From the NCBI RefSeq assembly GCF_014200725.1, contig NZ_JACHCL010000001.1:1426001-1490000 (forward strand): a stretch of 64,000 nt of DNA, written 5' to 3'. This stretch comes from Janthinobacterium silvisoli. Lineage in GTDB: Bacteria > Pseudomonadota > Gammaproteobacteria > Burkholderiales > Burkholderiaceae_D. The notes beneath the pieces are model-generated. The model worked only from the letters and a program-made list of their open reading frames with translations, was not told where the DNA came from and searched no databases. Shown one piece after another: positions 18,770 to 27,126 of the stretch (its first letter is position 1; every line of letters begins with the position of its first letter). The translations under genes were made by a program, and so were the position numbers.

Positions 18770-19219
18770 TCATTGCGCCAGACGTTTTAATAATGCGACT
18801 GCGCGGTTCAGCTCGTTGACCTCGTCCGCCGTCAGCCGGCTTTCGATGTTGTGCGCCAGCCAGTCTTCCCGCGCGGCACGGCTTTCCCGTATCCAGGCCC
18901 GGCAGGTATCGGTCAGCGACCAGATCGTTTGCCGGCCATCCTGCGGATCGGGCGCACCCGTCACCATCTGCGCCTCGCTCAAGGCCAACACGATGGCGCT
19001 CATCGATTGCGGCCGCATGCCTTCGACGCGCGCCAGGCTGCTGACGGTGGCGGGACCATCGCGCTCCAGCCAGCCCAATACCGATGCCTGCGACATGCTG
19101 ATGTCGCCCATATGCCCTTCTTCGCGCAGGCGGCGGCGCAGCTTGCCGACCAGGATGCGCAATTCGCCAGCCAGGTGCAGCACCTGCTCGTGTTCATATT
19201 CGTTGTTGGTGGAATTCAT
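18770..19219 (-). CDS. MarR-family transcriptional regulator
   Basis: The product has 149 residues from the ATG at 19219 (MNSTNNEYEH); an in-frame ATG at 19276 would place the start inside the likely operator. The winged helix-turn-helix is at about residues 45-105, with MSQASVLGWLERDGPATVSS and the wing DPQDGRQTIWSLT. It is upstream of and co-oriented with the MFS exporter gene, which it most likely represses together with itself. The ligand is unknown. Confidence 0.9.
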   Translation of the reverse strand: MNSTNNEYEHEQVLHLAGELRILVGKLRRRLREEGHMGDISMSQASVLGWLERDGPATVSSLARVEGMRPQSMSAIVLALSEAQMVTGAPDPQDGRQTIWSLTDTCRAWIRESRAAREDWLAHNIESRLTADEVNELNRAVALLKRLAQ

Positions 19220-19261
19220 GAAAAAACCGGATGATTCGATAGGCGCTACTATAACAGATAG

Positions 19262-19287
19262 ACAGGTAGACTGCACAGTTTACCTGT
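19262..19287. promoter_or_regulatory. Candidate MarR operator palindrome
   Basis: ACAGGTA at 19262-19268 and TACCTGT at 19281-19287 form a perfect 7-base inverted repeat with 12 bases between, about 43 bases upstream of the marR-type start. MarR proteins bind inverted repeats at such positions in their own promoters. The rest of the promoter is AT-rich but I cannot fix -35/-10 boxes. Confidence 0.5.
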
Positions 19288-19319
19288 ATAGATTGTCTAA
19301 GCATTAAGTTCAGGAACGT

Positions 19320-19359
19320 AAAAAAGCCGGGGCCGGAGATAATCTCCGTACCCCGGCTT
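19320..19359 (-). terminator. Rho-independent terminator after flgL
   Basis: AAGCCGGGG at 19324-19332 pairs with CCCCGGCTT at 19351-19359, with a nested hairpin (CGGAGA/TCTCCG) in the loop. On the minus strand a T run follows (A run 19320-19325 on plus). It lies 27 bases beyond the flgL stop and ends the flgKL or flgB-L transcript. Confidence 0.85.
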
Positions 19360-19385
19360 GCCGGAAGTCACACTGCGCGTGAGGG

Positions 19386-20627
19386 CTAGCTGATGTAGTT
19401 GAACAGCGACAGGCCAGACATCGCCGTGAACGATTTTTGCGCGGCCTGCAAAGTCGTTTGTTGCTGGCTGAACTGGGAAATGGCTTTCACCACATCCAGG
19501 TCCTGCAAGCCCGACAAGGTACTGGCGTATTGCAGGTCGAGGTCGTCGCCCGCGCTGTCGAGCGTATCGAGCTCCTTCAGGCGCGAACCCACTTCGGCAC
19601 GCACCGACAGCACGTTGTCGTAAGCCGTATCGAGGATGTTATGGGCCGTGTTCAAGGCGCCCGTCAGCCGCGCCTGACCCGCATCGCCGCCAGCGGGCTG
19701 GTTCAGCGCGCTGATCAGGTTGGTCAAGGTGGTAAAGATCGATTCCTTGCCGCTGGGCGCCAGCGTAAACTTGTCCTGGTCGGCCGGCTTGCCCGAGATC
19801 GATACTTGCTGGCCGTCAAAGTTAATCGCATCGCCCGCCTTGTAGGGCACAGGTACGGCCGGGTTCGGTATGGTCTGGCCCAAGGTGGTATCGGTCACGG
19901 TATAGGTCGTGACGGCGTCGGTGCCCGTGCCTGTTACCTGGAAATCGATGGAATACTGGTGGCCGGTCAGCTTGGTCGGGTCCGTCACGGTGCCACCAGA
20001 AATAATCCCTGCGCCGCCACGCGTGAAATTGGCCGTATCGGCCGCCGTGGTGAACTTGCCATTGCCCGTCAGATTGTTTTCAAACACGGCGGCGCCCGAA
20101 TCGCTGGTCGGCAGATAGCGTGAAGAGCCGACCTGCAATTGGCGCTGCCCCTGGTCGCCCACATAGGTCGCGCCGGCGGCGGTCTGGCTGAACGGCTGGG
20201 TGCTCGACTTGTAGCCGCCGAACAGATAACCGCCCGCATTGTCCGAAGTGTTGGCAATCCCCATCAAATCGGTCAGCCGGCCTTGCAGTTCGGTCGCCAG
20301 GCTCTGGCGGTCCACGTCCTTGAGCGAAGGATTACCGGCCTTGACCACCAGCTCCTGCACGTCGGCGATCAGTGATGTGGTACTGCCCAGCGCCAGGTCT
20401 TCCTGGGACAGGAAATTCTTGGCATTCGAGCGGTTCGTAACAAACTGGGTATTGATCGATTGCGACTGCGTCACTTCCAGCGCGCGCGCCGAGGCGATCG
20501 GATCATCGGCCGGCGTCAGGTTGCGGCGGTTGGCCGACAATTGCATCTGCGTGCGGTTCAGCGCGCCTTGCAGCGTATTGAGCTGTGAAGTGCCCGCGTC
20601 ATAAATCATCCTGGTACTGATACGCAT
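19386..20627 (-). CDS. flgL: Flagellar hook-filament junction protein FlgL
   Basis: FlgL (HAP3) caps the FlgK ring and forms the seat for the filament. It has 413 residues from the ATG at 20627 (MRISTRMIYD), which has a strong GGAGGGAC site; this is about 100 longer than the enterobacterial protein. N- and C-terminal flagellin-like helices are conserved (TQMQLSANRRNLTPADDPIA and LDTLDSAGDDLDLQYASTLS). The extra length is a middle domain containing DPTKLTGHQYSIDF...QVSISGKPADQDKFTL, also found in FlgK here. Confidence 0.95.
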   Translation of the reverse strand: MRISTRMIYDAGTSQLNTLQGALNRTQMQLSANRRNLTPADDPIASARALEVTQSQSINTQFVTNRSNAKNFLSQEDLALGSTTSLIADVQELVVKAGNPSLKDVDRQSLATELQGRLTDLMGIANTSDNAGGYLFGGYKSSTQPFSQTAAGATYVGDQGQRQLQVGSSRYLPTSDSGAAVFENNLTGNGKFTTAADTANFTRGGAGIISGGTVTDPTKLTGHQYSIDFQVTGTGTDAVTTYTVTDTTLGQTIPNPAVPVPYKAGDAINFDGQQVSISGKPADQDKFTLAPSGKESIFTTLTNLISALNQPAGGDAGQARLTGALNTAHNILDTAYDNVLSVRAEVGSRLKELDTLDSAGDDLDLQYASTLSGLQDLDVVKAISQFSQQQTTLQAAQKSFTAMSGLSLFNYIS

Positions 20628-20674
20628 GCTGTCCCTCCTGGTGGCGGCGGCCTCCCGGGCCGCCGCGCATATAA

Positions 20675-22642
20675 TTAACGTGCGATACCGATCACAACGT
20701 CGAACAGGGTGCTGGCGATTTGCATCACCTTGCCGCACGCCTGGTACGCTTGCTGGTAACGCAGCAGGTTAGCCGCCTCTTCATCGAGGTTGACGCCCGA
20801 AACGGATTGCTGCTGGCTGGTATTTTGTTGCAACAAGGCCATGCTGGCCAGGCCGCTGACTTGCACTTCGCGCGTCTTGTTTCCTACATAGCTGACCGTT
20901 TGCGCGTAAGAACCCTGGAACGTGGCTTTGCCGCCATCGAGAATATTCTTGGTTTGCAAGCCGGCCAGCGCGGCCGCGTTGCGGTTGTCGCCCACGCCAC
21001 CCGCATTCGGCGCGATGGTAAAGGTATCGCCCTGGGCTGGCGCGCCCGTCATGCTGATATTGATGCCGCCAAAGTTGAAGCTGTCGCCTTCCTTGTACGG
21101 AATATTTGCCGTGCCGGCCGGATATGTGGTGCTGGCGCCATCGAGGCCCTTGACGGTCACGGCCTGACCGGCCGGAAAGCCCGACAGCGAACCACTGGTC
21201 TTGTCATAGGTCAAAGTCACCGTACTGGTCAGCGCATTGCCTGGATTCAAATAAGCGCTGTCCACGCTACCGGGGCCAAGCTTGGCATTACCCGTGTTGC
21301 TGACCGGCGCGCCGGTGGTGATAGGCGCGCCAGCAGCCAGCTTGTTGACGTCGGTCGTCAGCACGGACAGGCCGGCGGCGCCATTGGCGGTCGGCTTGAT
21401 CACATAGTTATCGCCTTCCGCTGCCGTGCCCGAGATCGAAAAGTCGACGCCATCGATGGTTTGCGGCTTGGTTTGCGGATACGGATTGATGATGGTGCGT
21501 GCACCGTCGCTCTGGCGCGTCACCACATAATTGCTGCCGTCATACTTGAGGCTGTAATCGCTGGCCGTCAGCTGGGTAGGATCGCTGACCTTGGCCGACA
21601 ATACCGTGGTGCTCGACGAACTGTTGCGGATATCGGCGCCGATGACGGGGTCCGGCACCTTGAAAAAGTCCGTTCCCATGGCGCCATTCAAGTCCTGGCC
21701 CAGTTTGTGCTGGTCGTTGAAGGTGGTGGCCAGCGCGATGGCGACCTTGCCCAGCGAATTTTGCACGGTGTCCAAGGTTTCGCTACGGAAATCTAGCAAG
21801 CCGCCCAGGGAGCCACCCGTGAGTGAATTTTTCGGCAATACTGTCACTGTACTGCCCGTGACATACCCCACTTCGACGCGGCTCGGATCGGTCAGCGATG
21901 GCGTGGCGGCCAGTTCGAAATTGCGGTCCCCCACCACCAGCGGCTGGCCCGAGCCGATGGACACGGTGATCGTGTTATTGGAACCAGGCTGCGAGGTGGT
22001 CTTGACGTATTTGTTCAGCTCGGCGACCAGCTGGTCGCGCTGATCCAGCAAATCGTTGGGCTGGTTGCTGGCGTTGATCGTCAATTGCGAAATCGAGCTA
22101 TTGAGCGCCGCAATCTGCTTGGCATAGGAATTGATCACCGTCACATTCGACGTGATCTGGGAATTGACGCCATCGCCGATTTCCGTCAAGCGCCCACTGA
22201 GACTCTGGAAACGCGAAGCGAGCGAATTGGCACTCGACAGCAAGGCCTGGCGCGACGCCACGGACGAGGGATTGGAACTGAAATCCTGCACGCCCTTGAA
22301 GAAATCCTGCAAGGCTGGCGACAGGCCGGCCGTCGTATCGGCCATCAGGTTATCGATCTGGCTGATCTGGGTGTAATAAGCGTCCAGCGAACTGGTGGTA
22401 GCCTGCGCGCTATTGACCTGGGTCGACATGAAACTGTCGTATTGACGCTTGACTTCCGACACCTCGGTACCCGTGCCTACAAAACCATAACCGGCATTGT
22501 TGGCCTGTGAGGTCTGCTGCAGCACGACCTGGCGGTTGTAGCCGTCCACGTTGGCATTGGTAATGTTATGCCCAGTCGTGGCCAAGCCCACCTGCGCTGC
22601 AAGCAAACCACTTTTGCCGATACTGAGAAGATTGGAGGTCAT
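20675..22642 (-). CDS. flgK: Flagellar hook-associated protein FlgK
   Basis: FlgK (HAP1) is the first junction protein on the hook tip. It has 655 residues, longer than the enterobacterial 547. The conserved N-terminus is NLLSIGKSGLLAAQVGLATTGHNI (first rod/hook family motif) and the C-terminus is GVNLDEEAANLLRYQQAYQA. The middle carries two copies of a module, near 350-417 and 476-545, that is also present once in FlgL. A sigma-28 promoter lies 29 bases upstream. Confidence 0.96.
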   Translation of the reverse strand: MTSNLLSIGKSGLLAAQVGLATTGHNITNANVDGYNRQVVLQQTSQANNAGYGFVGTGTEVSEVKRQYDSFMSTQVNSAQATTSSLDAYYTQISQIDNLMADTTAGLSPALQDFFKGVQDFSSNPSSVASRQALLSSANSLASRFQSLSGRLTEIGDGVNSQITSNVTVINSYAKQIAALNSSISQLTINASNQPNDLLDQRDQLVAELNKYVKTTSQPGSNNTITVSIGSGQPLVVGDRNFELAATPSLTDPSRVEVGYVTGSTVTVLPKNSLTGGSLGGLLDFRSETLDTVQNSLGKVAIALATTFNDQHKLGQDLNGAMGTDFFKVPDPVIGADIRNSSSSTTVLSAKVSDPTQLTASDYSLKYDGSNYVVTRQSDGARTIINPYPQTKPQTIDGVDFSISGTAAEGDNYVIKPTANGAAGLSVLTTDVNKLAAGAPITTGAPVSNTGNAKLGPGSVDSAYLNPGNALTSTVTLTYDKTSGSLSGFPAGQAVTVKGLDGASTTYPAGTANIPYKEGDSFNFGGINISMTGAPAQGDTFTIAPNAGGVGDNRNAAALAGLQTKNILDGGKATFQGSYAQTVSYVGNKTREVQVSGLASMALLQQNTSQQQSVSGVNLDEEAANLLRYQQAYQACGKVMQIASTLFDVVIGIAR

Positions 22643-22670
22643 GATGTCTTATAAGTTCCTGTCCAGATTA

Positions 22671-22697
22671 TTTACGGCACATATCACGAAAACTTGA
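22671..22697 (-). promoter_or_regulatory. Sigma-28 (FliA) promoter for flgKL
   Basis: On the minus strand the -35 box TCAAGTTT (22697-22690) and the -10 box GCCGTAAA (22678-22671) are separated by exactly 11 bases. This is two substitutions from the consensus TAAAGTTT-N11-GCCGATAA used by FliA. Position just before flgK fits the late-class promoter known for flgKL in other bacteria. Confidence 0.75.
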
Positions 22698-22740
22698 AAA
22701 ATCAGCGGTGCCTTGGCAAGCACGCGTTAAGCAGATGGGC

Positions 22741-23646
22741 TTAACCCACCAGGGAATGCTTGATAATTTTTGTCAATTTGGCAGCATAATTGGGGTCGGT
22801 CGCATAACCAGCTTTTTGCAGGCCTTGCGCGAAACTGCTGGCGTCACCAGCGCTGGCCAGCACCTTTTCATAGCGCTTGTTGCCAGTAATCAACTGCGCA
22901 TAATCCTTGAAGCTGTCGGCATAGCTGTCATAGGCGCGGAAATTTTCCACGCGCGTTTGCGGCTTGCCGTTCACATATTCGGTAGTAACGGCTTGCGTAA
23001 CCTTGCCTTTCCAGTCGGGCGTGGCCTTGATGCCGAACAGGTTGTGGCTGCTGCTGCCGTCGCGGCCGATGATTTCGCGCTTGCCCCAGCCCGTTTCCAG
23101 CGCGGCCTGGCCCAACATGAACTTGGCCGGAATACCGGTGGCGCGGCTGGCTTCTTCCGCATGGGCGCCCAGTTTTTCCTGGAAGGCGCGCACGTGCGGC
23201 GCTTGCGTGGCGCCAGTTTTAGCGTTTGTATTGGCCGTGGCGCCATCGCTGACGGCGTTCTGCTGCTGGCGGAAAGCGGCCAGCGCCTGCGCCATGCTCG
23301 AGGAACGTGGCGATGGCACTTCCGTGGCATCGGTAGCCAGCGGCTGGCTGGCCGACAACTGGCGCAGCAGCGCGTCCGCCAGGCCGGTGCCGCGCTTGGC
23401 CAGACTCTGGCTGGTTTGCTGGTCCAGCATCGAGGTGTACATCTTGCTTTGCTGGCTATCCATGATGCCGTCTTGCGGGGTGGCGTCACGCATGGTTTTC
23501 ATCATCATGTTGATGAACATGGCTTCAAACTGCGTGGCCGCTTCTTTCAACGCTCCGGGATCTTGCGCCTTGGCCGACTGGCGCAAGCCATCCATGCCCT
23601 TGACGTCATAGGCCGCGTTATTGTTGAGGTCAGTTTGGCTGATCAT
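22741..23646 (-). CDS. flgJ: Flagellar rod cap and peptidoglycan hydrolase FlgJ
   Basis: The protein has 301 residues. The N-terminal rod-capping domain (about 25-90) has GALKEAATQFEAMFINMMMK. The C-terminal glucosaminidase domain (about 155-300) has IPAKFMLGQAALETGWGK with the catalytic-type Glu, and NLFGIKATPDWKGK. It opens the cell wall so that the rod can pass. It is the dual-domain type usual in beta- and gammaproteobacteria, lying between flgI and flgK. Confidence 0.96.
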   Translation of the reverse strand: MISQTDLNNNAAYDVKGMDGLRQSAKAQDPGALKEAATQFEAMFINMMMKTMRDATPQDGIMDSQQSKMYTSMLDQQTSQSLAKRGTGLADALLRQLSASQPLATDATEVPSPRSSSMAQALAAFRQQQNAVSDGATANTNAKTGATQAPHVRAFQEKLGAHAEEASRATGIPAKFMLGQAALETGWGKREIIGRDGSSSHNLFGIKATPDWKGKVTQAVTTEYVNGKPQTRVENFRAYDSYADSFKDYAQLITGNKRYEKVLASAGDASSFAQGLQKAGYATDPNYAAKLTKIIKHSLVG

Positions 23647-23656
23647 GGCGCCCCCA

Positions 23657-24772
23657 TCAAATGATTTCCAGTTCGGCGCGCAGCGAACCTGCCGCCTTCA
23701 TCGCCTGCAAGATGGCCAGCAAGTCTTGCGGCGTGGCGCCAATCGCATTGAGCGCCTTGACCACGTCGGACAGCGAAGCGCCGCCCTTGACCAGCATCAC
23801 CTTGCCCGGATCCGACTTGATATCGATCTGCGCCGTTTGCGTAACGACCGTGCGCCCGCCGGACAGCGGCGGCGGCTGGCTCACTTGCGGTTCGGTATTG
23901 ATAGTGACGGACAAATTGCCGTGCGAGATAGCACAAGTATCCAGGGTCACCGACTGGTTCATCACCACCGACCCCGTGCGCGCATTCAGGATGACCTTGG
24001 CCGCCAGCCTGGCCGGGTTGACTTCGATACTTTCCAGCTGGCCCAAAAAGGCCACGCGCTGGTCGCTATTGCCGGGCGAACGCACCTGTATCACCCTGCC
24101 GTCGAGCGCGGCGGCGGTGCCGGGGCCGTAACGGCTGTTGATAGCGTCGACCACACGGCTGGCGGTGGAAAAATCGGTGGCGTTCAGTTCCAGACGCACC
24201 ATATCGTTGGCGCCCAGTAGCGATGGCACGGCACGCTCAACAGTGGCGCCGCCCGAGATGCGCCCTACGCTCAAGTGGTTCACGACCACGGAACTGCCGG
24301 CCGCCTGGGCGCCTACGCCGCCGACCAGTACGTTGCCCTGCGCCATGCCATACACCTGGCCATCGGCGCCCTTGAGCGGCGTCATCAGCAGCGTGCCGCC
24401 ACGCAAGCTCTTGGCGTTACCCATCGATGAAACGGTTACATCGAGCAACTGGCCCGGCTGGGCAAACGCCGGCAAGGCCGTGGTCACCATCACGGCAGCC
24501 ACGTTCTTCAATTGCAAACTGGTGCCTTGCGGCATGTTGATGCCTTGCTGCTGCAACATGGCGGCGATACTCTGGATGGTAAACGGCGTTTGCGTGGTCT
24601 GGTCGCCACTGCCATCGAGGCCGACGACGAGGCCATAACCCATCAATTGGTTTTGCCGCACGCCGGCGATGCTGGCCAGGTCTTTCAGGCGCTCGGCGTG
24701 GGCCATCGGCGCCAGCATGGCGACAGCTAAGCCGCAGGTGGCGAGCAAACGGGAAAAGGTCAGGGTCGCCAT
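23657..24772 (-). CDS. flgI: Flagellar P-ring protein FlgI
   Basis: The protein has 371 residues. FlgI forms the periplasmic ring around the distal rod. A Sec signal peptide ends near APMAHA-ERL. Family sequence is strong: [35 protein letters not shown] and the end [20 protein letters not shown]. It is exported with help of FlgA. The start lies 2 bases after the flgH-side neighbour's coding end, so flgH and flgI are nearly contiguous. Confidence 0.97.
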   Translation of the reverse strand: MATLTFSRLLATCGLAVAMLAPMAHAERLKDLASIAGVRQNQLMGYGLVVGLDGSGDQTTQTPFTIQSIAAMLQQQGINMPQGTSLQLKNVAAVMVTTALPAFAQPGQLLDVTVSSMGNAKSLRGGTLLMTPLKGADGQVYGMAQGNVLVGGVGAQAAGSSVVVNHLSVGRISGGATVERAVPSLLGANDMVRLELNATDFSTASRVVDAINSRYGPGTAAALDGRVIQVRSPGNSDQRVAFLGQLESIEVNPARLAAKVILNARTGSVVMNQSVTLDTCAISHGNLSVTINTEPQVSQPPPLSGGRTVVTQTAQIDIKSDPGKVMLVKGGASLSDVVKALNAIGATPQDLLAILQAMKAAGSLRAELEII

Positions 24773-24774
24773 GA

Positions 24775-25425
24775 TCAGAATGGCATCAGGCTGAGGAAGA
24801 AGCGCGAAAACATCGACGACAGTTCGGCGCGGTCGATCTGGCTATTGGTGCGGTATTCCACGCGCGCATCGGCCACCTGGGTCGATGGCACGACGTTGCC
24901 GATGCCGATGGTGTCGGGATTGACCATGCCCGAGAAACGGATGAATTCCGTGCCCTTGTTCATGGCGATCTGTTTTTCGCCCGCCACGATCAAGTTTCCG
25001 TTAGGCAATTCCTCGATGACTGTCACGCCGATGGTACCGGAAAAAGTATTGCTGGCCGACTGGTTGTCGCCATCGGCAAACTTGGTGGCACCATTGGCCG
25101 ACACGGTGCCGCCAAAGCGGCCCTGGGCAAACCCTGGCGTGCTGAAGCCCACGCTGCCACTCTTGTTGCCCGAACTGGCGCCCGCCTTGACGGCGTTGGT
25201 ACGTTCGGTGATGGCGATCGTCATGGTGTCGCCCACGTGGCGCGCGCGGCGGTCTTCAAAGGCAGGGCGATAAGTCGACGGCTGGTAGATGGAACCGTTG
25301 TTGGCCGCCACCGGTTCGGGCATCGGCGCGCGCGTGGTGGTGGGGTAAGGCACGATCGAGGTCGGGGTGACGGCGCAGCCCGACAGCAAGGCTGCGGCGC
25401 ACAGGGCGAGTATGGGGTATTGCAT
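24775..25425 (-). CDS. flgH: Flagellar L-ring lipoprotein FlgH
   Basis: The protein has 216 residues. FlgH forms the outer-membrane ring. The lipoprotein signal is clear: residues 1-17 with lipobox LLSGC. Family phrases are [56 protein letters not shown] and the end [18 protein letters not shown] site precedes the ATG. Confidence 0.96.
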   Translation of the reverse strand: MQYPILALCAAALLSGCAVTPTSIVPYPTTTRAPMPEPVAANNGSIYQPSTYRPAFEDRRARHVGDTMTIAITERTNAVKAGASSGNKSGSVGFSTPGFAQGRFGGTVSANGATKFADGDNQSASNTFSGTIGVTVIEELPNGNLIVAGEKQIAMNKGTEFIRFSGMVNPDTIGIGNVVPSTQVADARVEYRTNSQIDRAELSSMFSRFFLSLMPF

Positions 25426-25475
25426 GACTTACCTCCGCTGCCATCCGGCAACGGACGGCATGACGACTAAAAAAA

Positions 25476-26258
25476 TTAAAGCTGAGACAGTTTCTGCAGC
25501 ATCTGGTCGGACGTGGTGATGGCCTTGCTGTTGATCTCGTAGGCGCGCTGCGTCTGGATCATGTTGACCATTTCTTCGGCCACGTTGACGTTCGAGGTTT
25601 CGATATAACCCTGCATCAAGAAGCCGGCGCCATTGGTGCCCGGCGTATTGGTCTGGGCCACACCGGAAGCGCCCGTTTCCATGTACAGGTTTTCGCCTTT
25701 CGATTCCAGGCCGGCCGCGTTCACAAAGGTGGTCAGCTGCAGGGAACCGATCTGGGCCGGTGCGACGGTGTCGGGCAAGGTGACGGAGACAGTACCGTCG
25801 CGCGCCACGGTAATGCTCAGCGCATTGGTCGGCACGGTAATCGCCGGCTGGATCACGAAACCTTCGGAAGTGACCAGCTGGCCATTGTTATCGGTCTGGA
25901 AGGAGCCGTCGCGGGTGTAGGCGGTAGCGCCGTCCGGCATCAGTACCTGGAAGAAACCCGTGCCATTGATCATCACATCGCGCGAATTGCCGGAAGCCTG
26001 GGGGTTGCCCTGGGTATGGATGCGTTCGGTGGCCACGGTGCGCACGCCAGTGCCGATCTGCAAGCCCGATGGCAGCTGGGTCTGCTGTGACGATTGCGCG
26101 CCGGGCTGGCGCACGTTTTGATACAACAAGTCTTCGAACACGGCGCGCGACTTCTTGAAACCGGTGGTGCTGACGTTGGCCAGGTTATTGGCGATCACAT
26201 CCATCTGCGTCTGCTGCGCTTCCAGCCCCGTCTTCGCGATCCAAAGTGAACGTATCAT
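25476..26258 (-). CDS. flgG: Flagellar distal rod protein FlgG
   Basis: The protein has 260 residues, the exact family length. FlgG builds the distal rod. The N-terminal motif [20 protein letters not shown] and the C-terminal motif [20 protein letters not shown] are typical of rod/hook proteins, and the Gly/Asn-rich middle fits FlgG rather than FlgE or FlgF. Confidence 0.97.
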   Translation of the reverse strand: MIRSLWIAKTGLEAQQTQMDVIANNLANVSTTGFKKSRAVFEDLLYQNVRQPGAQSSQQTQLPSGLQIGTGVRTVATERIHTQGNPQASGNSRDVMINGTGFFQVLMPDGATAYTRDGSFQTDNNGQLVTSEGFVIQPAITVPTNALSITVARDGTVSVTLPDTVAPAQIGSLQLTTFVNAAGLESKGENLYMETGASGVAQTNTPGTNGAGFLMQGYIETSNVNVAEEMVNMIQTQRAYEINSKAITTSDQMLQKLSQL

Positions 26259-26329
26259 GTTTTTTCTCCAGTAACAGCGCCGGCAGGCCTGTGAACAATT
26301 TCTATGTGACCATTATGCGATGATCCCTA

Positions 26330-27073
26330 TCAATTCAAAGCAAGGATCTGGGTTGCTTTCGCGGCGTTATTCTCGGCATTCTTCAACAAGCTCATTTGCG
26401 TTTCGAACTGGCGCGCCAGCGAAATCATGCTGACCATGGCGTCGACCGGGCTGACATTGCTGCCTTCCAGCGCTTCCGTGGTCAGCTTTACGCCTTGATC
26501 GGCTTGCGCCGTGGTGCCGTCTTTCAGGCGGAACAGGCCATCGTCGCCGCGCACCAGCTGCTGTTCGGGTGGATTGACCAGCTTGATGCGGCCCAGCACG
26601 GTTGAGGGCCCGGGCGGTATATCGGTGGAAATCGTGCCCACCGTGCCATCGCTGGCAATCGACACCGTCACGCCGGGCGGGATCGCCAGCGGGCCCGTAT
26701 CGCCCTGCACCATCAGTCCGGCCTGGGTTTGCAGCATGCCGTTCTCATTGATCTTCAGGCTGCCGTTGCGCGTATAGGCTTCCGAACCATCGGCCGACTG
26801 CACCGCGATCCAGCCGCTGTTTTCCACCGCCACATCGAGCGGCCGGCCCGTGTGCTGCATCGGCCCTTGCGAAAAATCCGAACCGACCGTGGAGTCGACG
26901 ACGAAGGCGCGCGTGGGCATCAGCCCGTCGGCCACCACCGGCACAGCGCGGAAAGAATCGAGCTGGGCGCGAAAACCCGTGCTGGTCGCGTTCGCCAGGT
27001 TGTTGGCAGTCGTCGACTGCTTTTCCATGATGTGCTTGGCGCCGGAACTGGCGGTGTAGATAAGACGGTCCAT
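26330..27073 (-). CDS. flgF: Flagellar proximal rod protein FlgF
   Basis: The protein has 247 residues. FlgF is one of the proximal rod subunits. It starts MDRLIYTASSGAKHIMEKQS and ends with the rod-family helix VDAMVSMISLARQFETQMSL. A GGAGAG site precedes the start, and a perfect 12-bp palindrome sits just upstream between flgE and flgF. Confidence 0.96.
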   Translation of the reverse strand: MDRLIYTASSGAKHIMEKQSTTANNLANATSTGFRAQLDSFRAVPVVADGLMPTRAFVVDSTVGSDFSQGPMQHTGRPLDVAVENSGWIAVQSADGSEAYTRNGSLKINENGMLQTQAGLMVQGDTGPLAIPPGVTVSIASDGTVGTISTDIPPGPSTVLGRIKLVNPPEQQLVRGDDGLFRLKDGTTAQADQGVKLTTEALEGSNVSPVDAMVSMISLARQFETQMSLLKNAENNAAKATQILALN

Positions 27074-27087
27074 TTTCTCTCCTGGAT

Positions 27088-27114
27088 GGGGTCAGACCCG
27101 ACGGGTCTGACCCC
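27088..27114. repeat. GGGGTCAGACCC palindromic repeat between flgE and flgF
   Basis: GGGGTCAGACCC (27088-27099) and GGGTCTGACCCC (27103-27114) form a perfect 12-bp stem with a 3-base loop, and each half is itself nearly palindromic. Motifs of this type occur as REP-like dispersed repeats in many beta- and gammaproteobacteria. Here the hairpin is 14 bases before the flgF start and 13 beyond the flgE stop, so it could tune the ratio of the two products. Confidence 0.7.
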
Positions 27115-27126
27115 GGCTTTCGCTCA

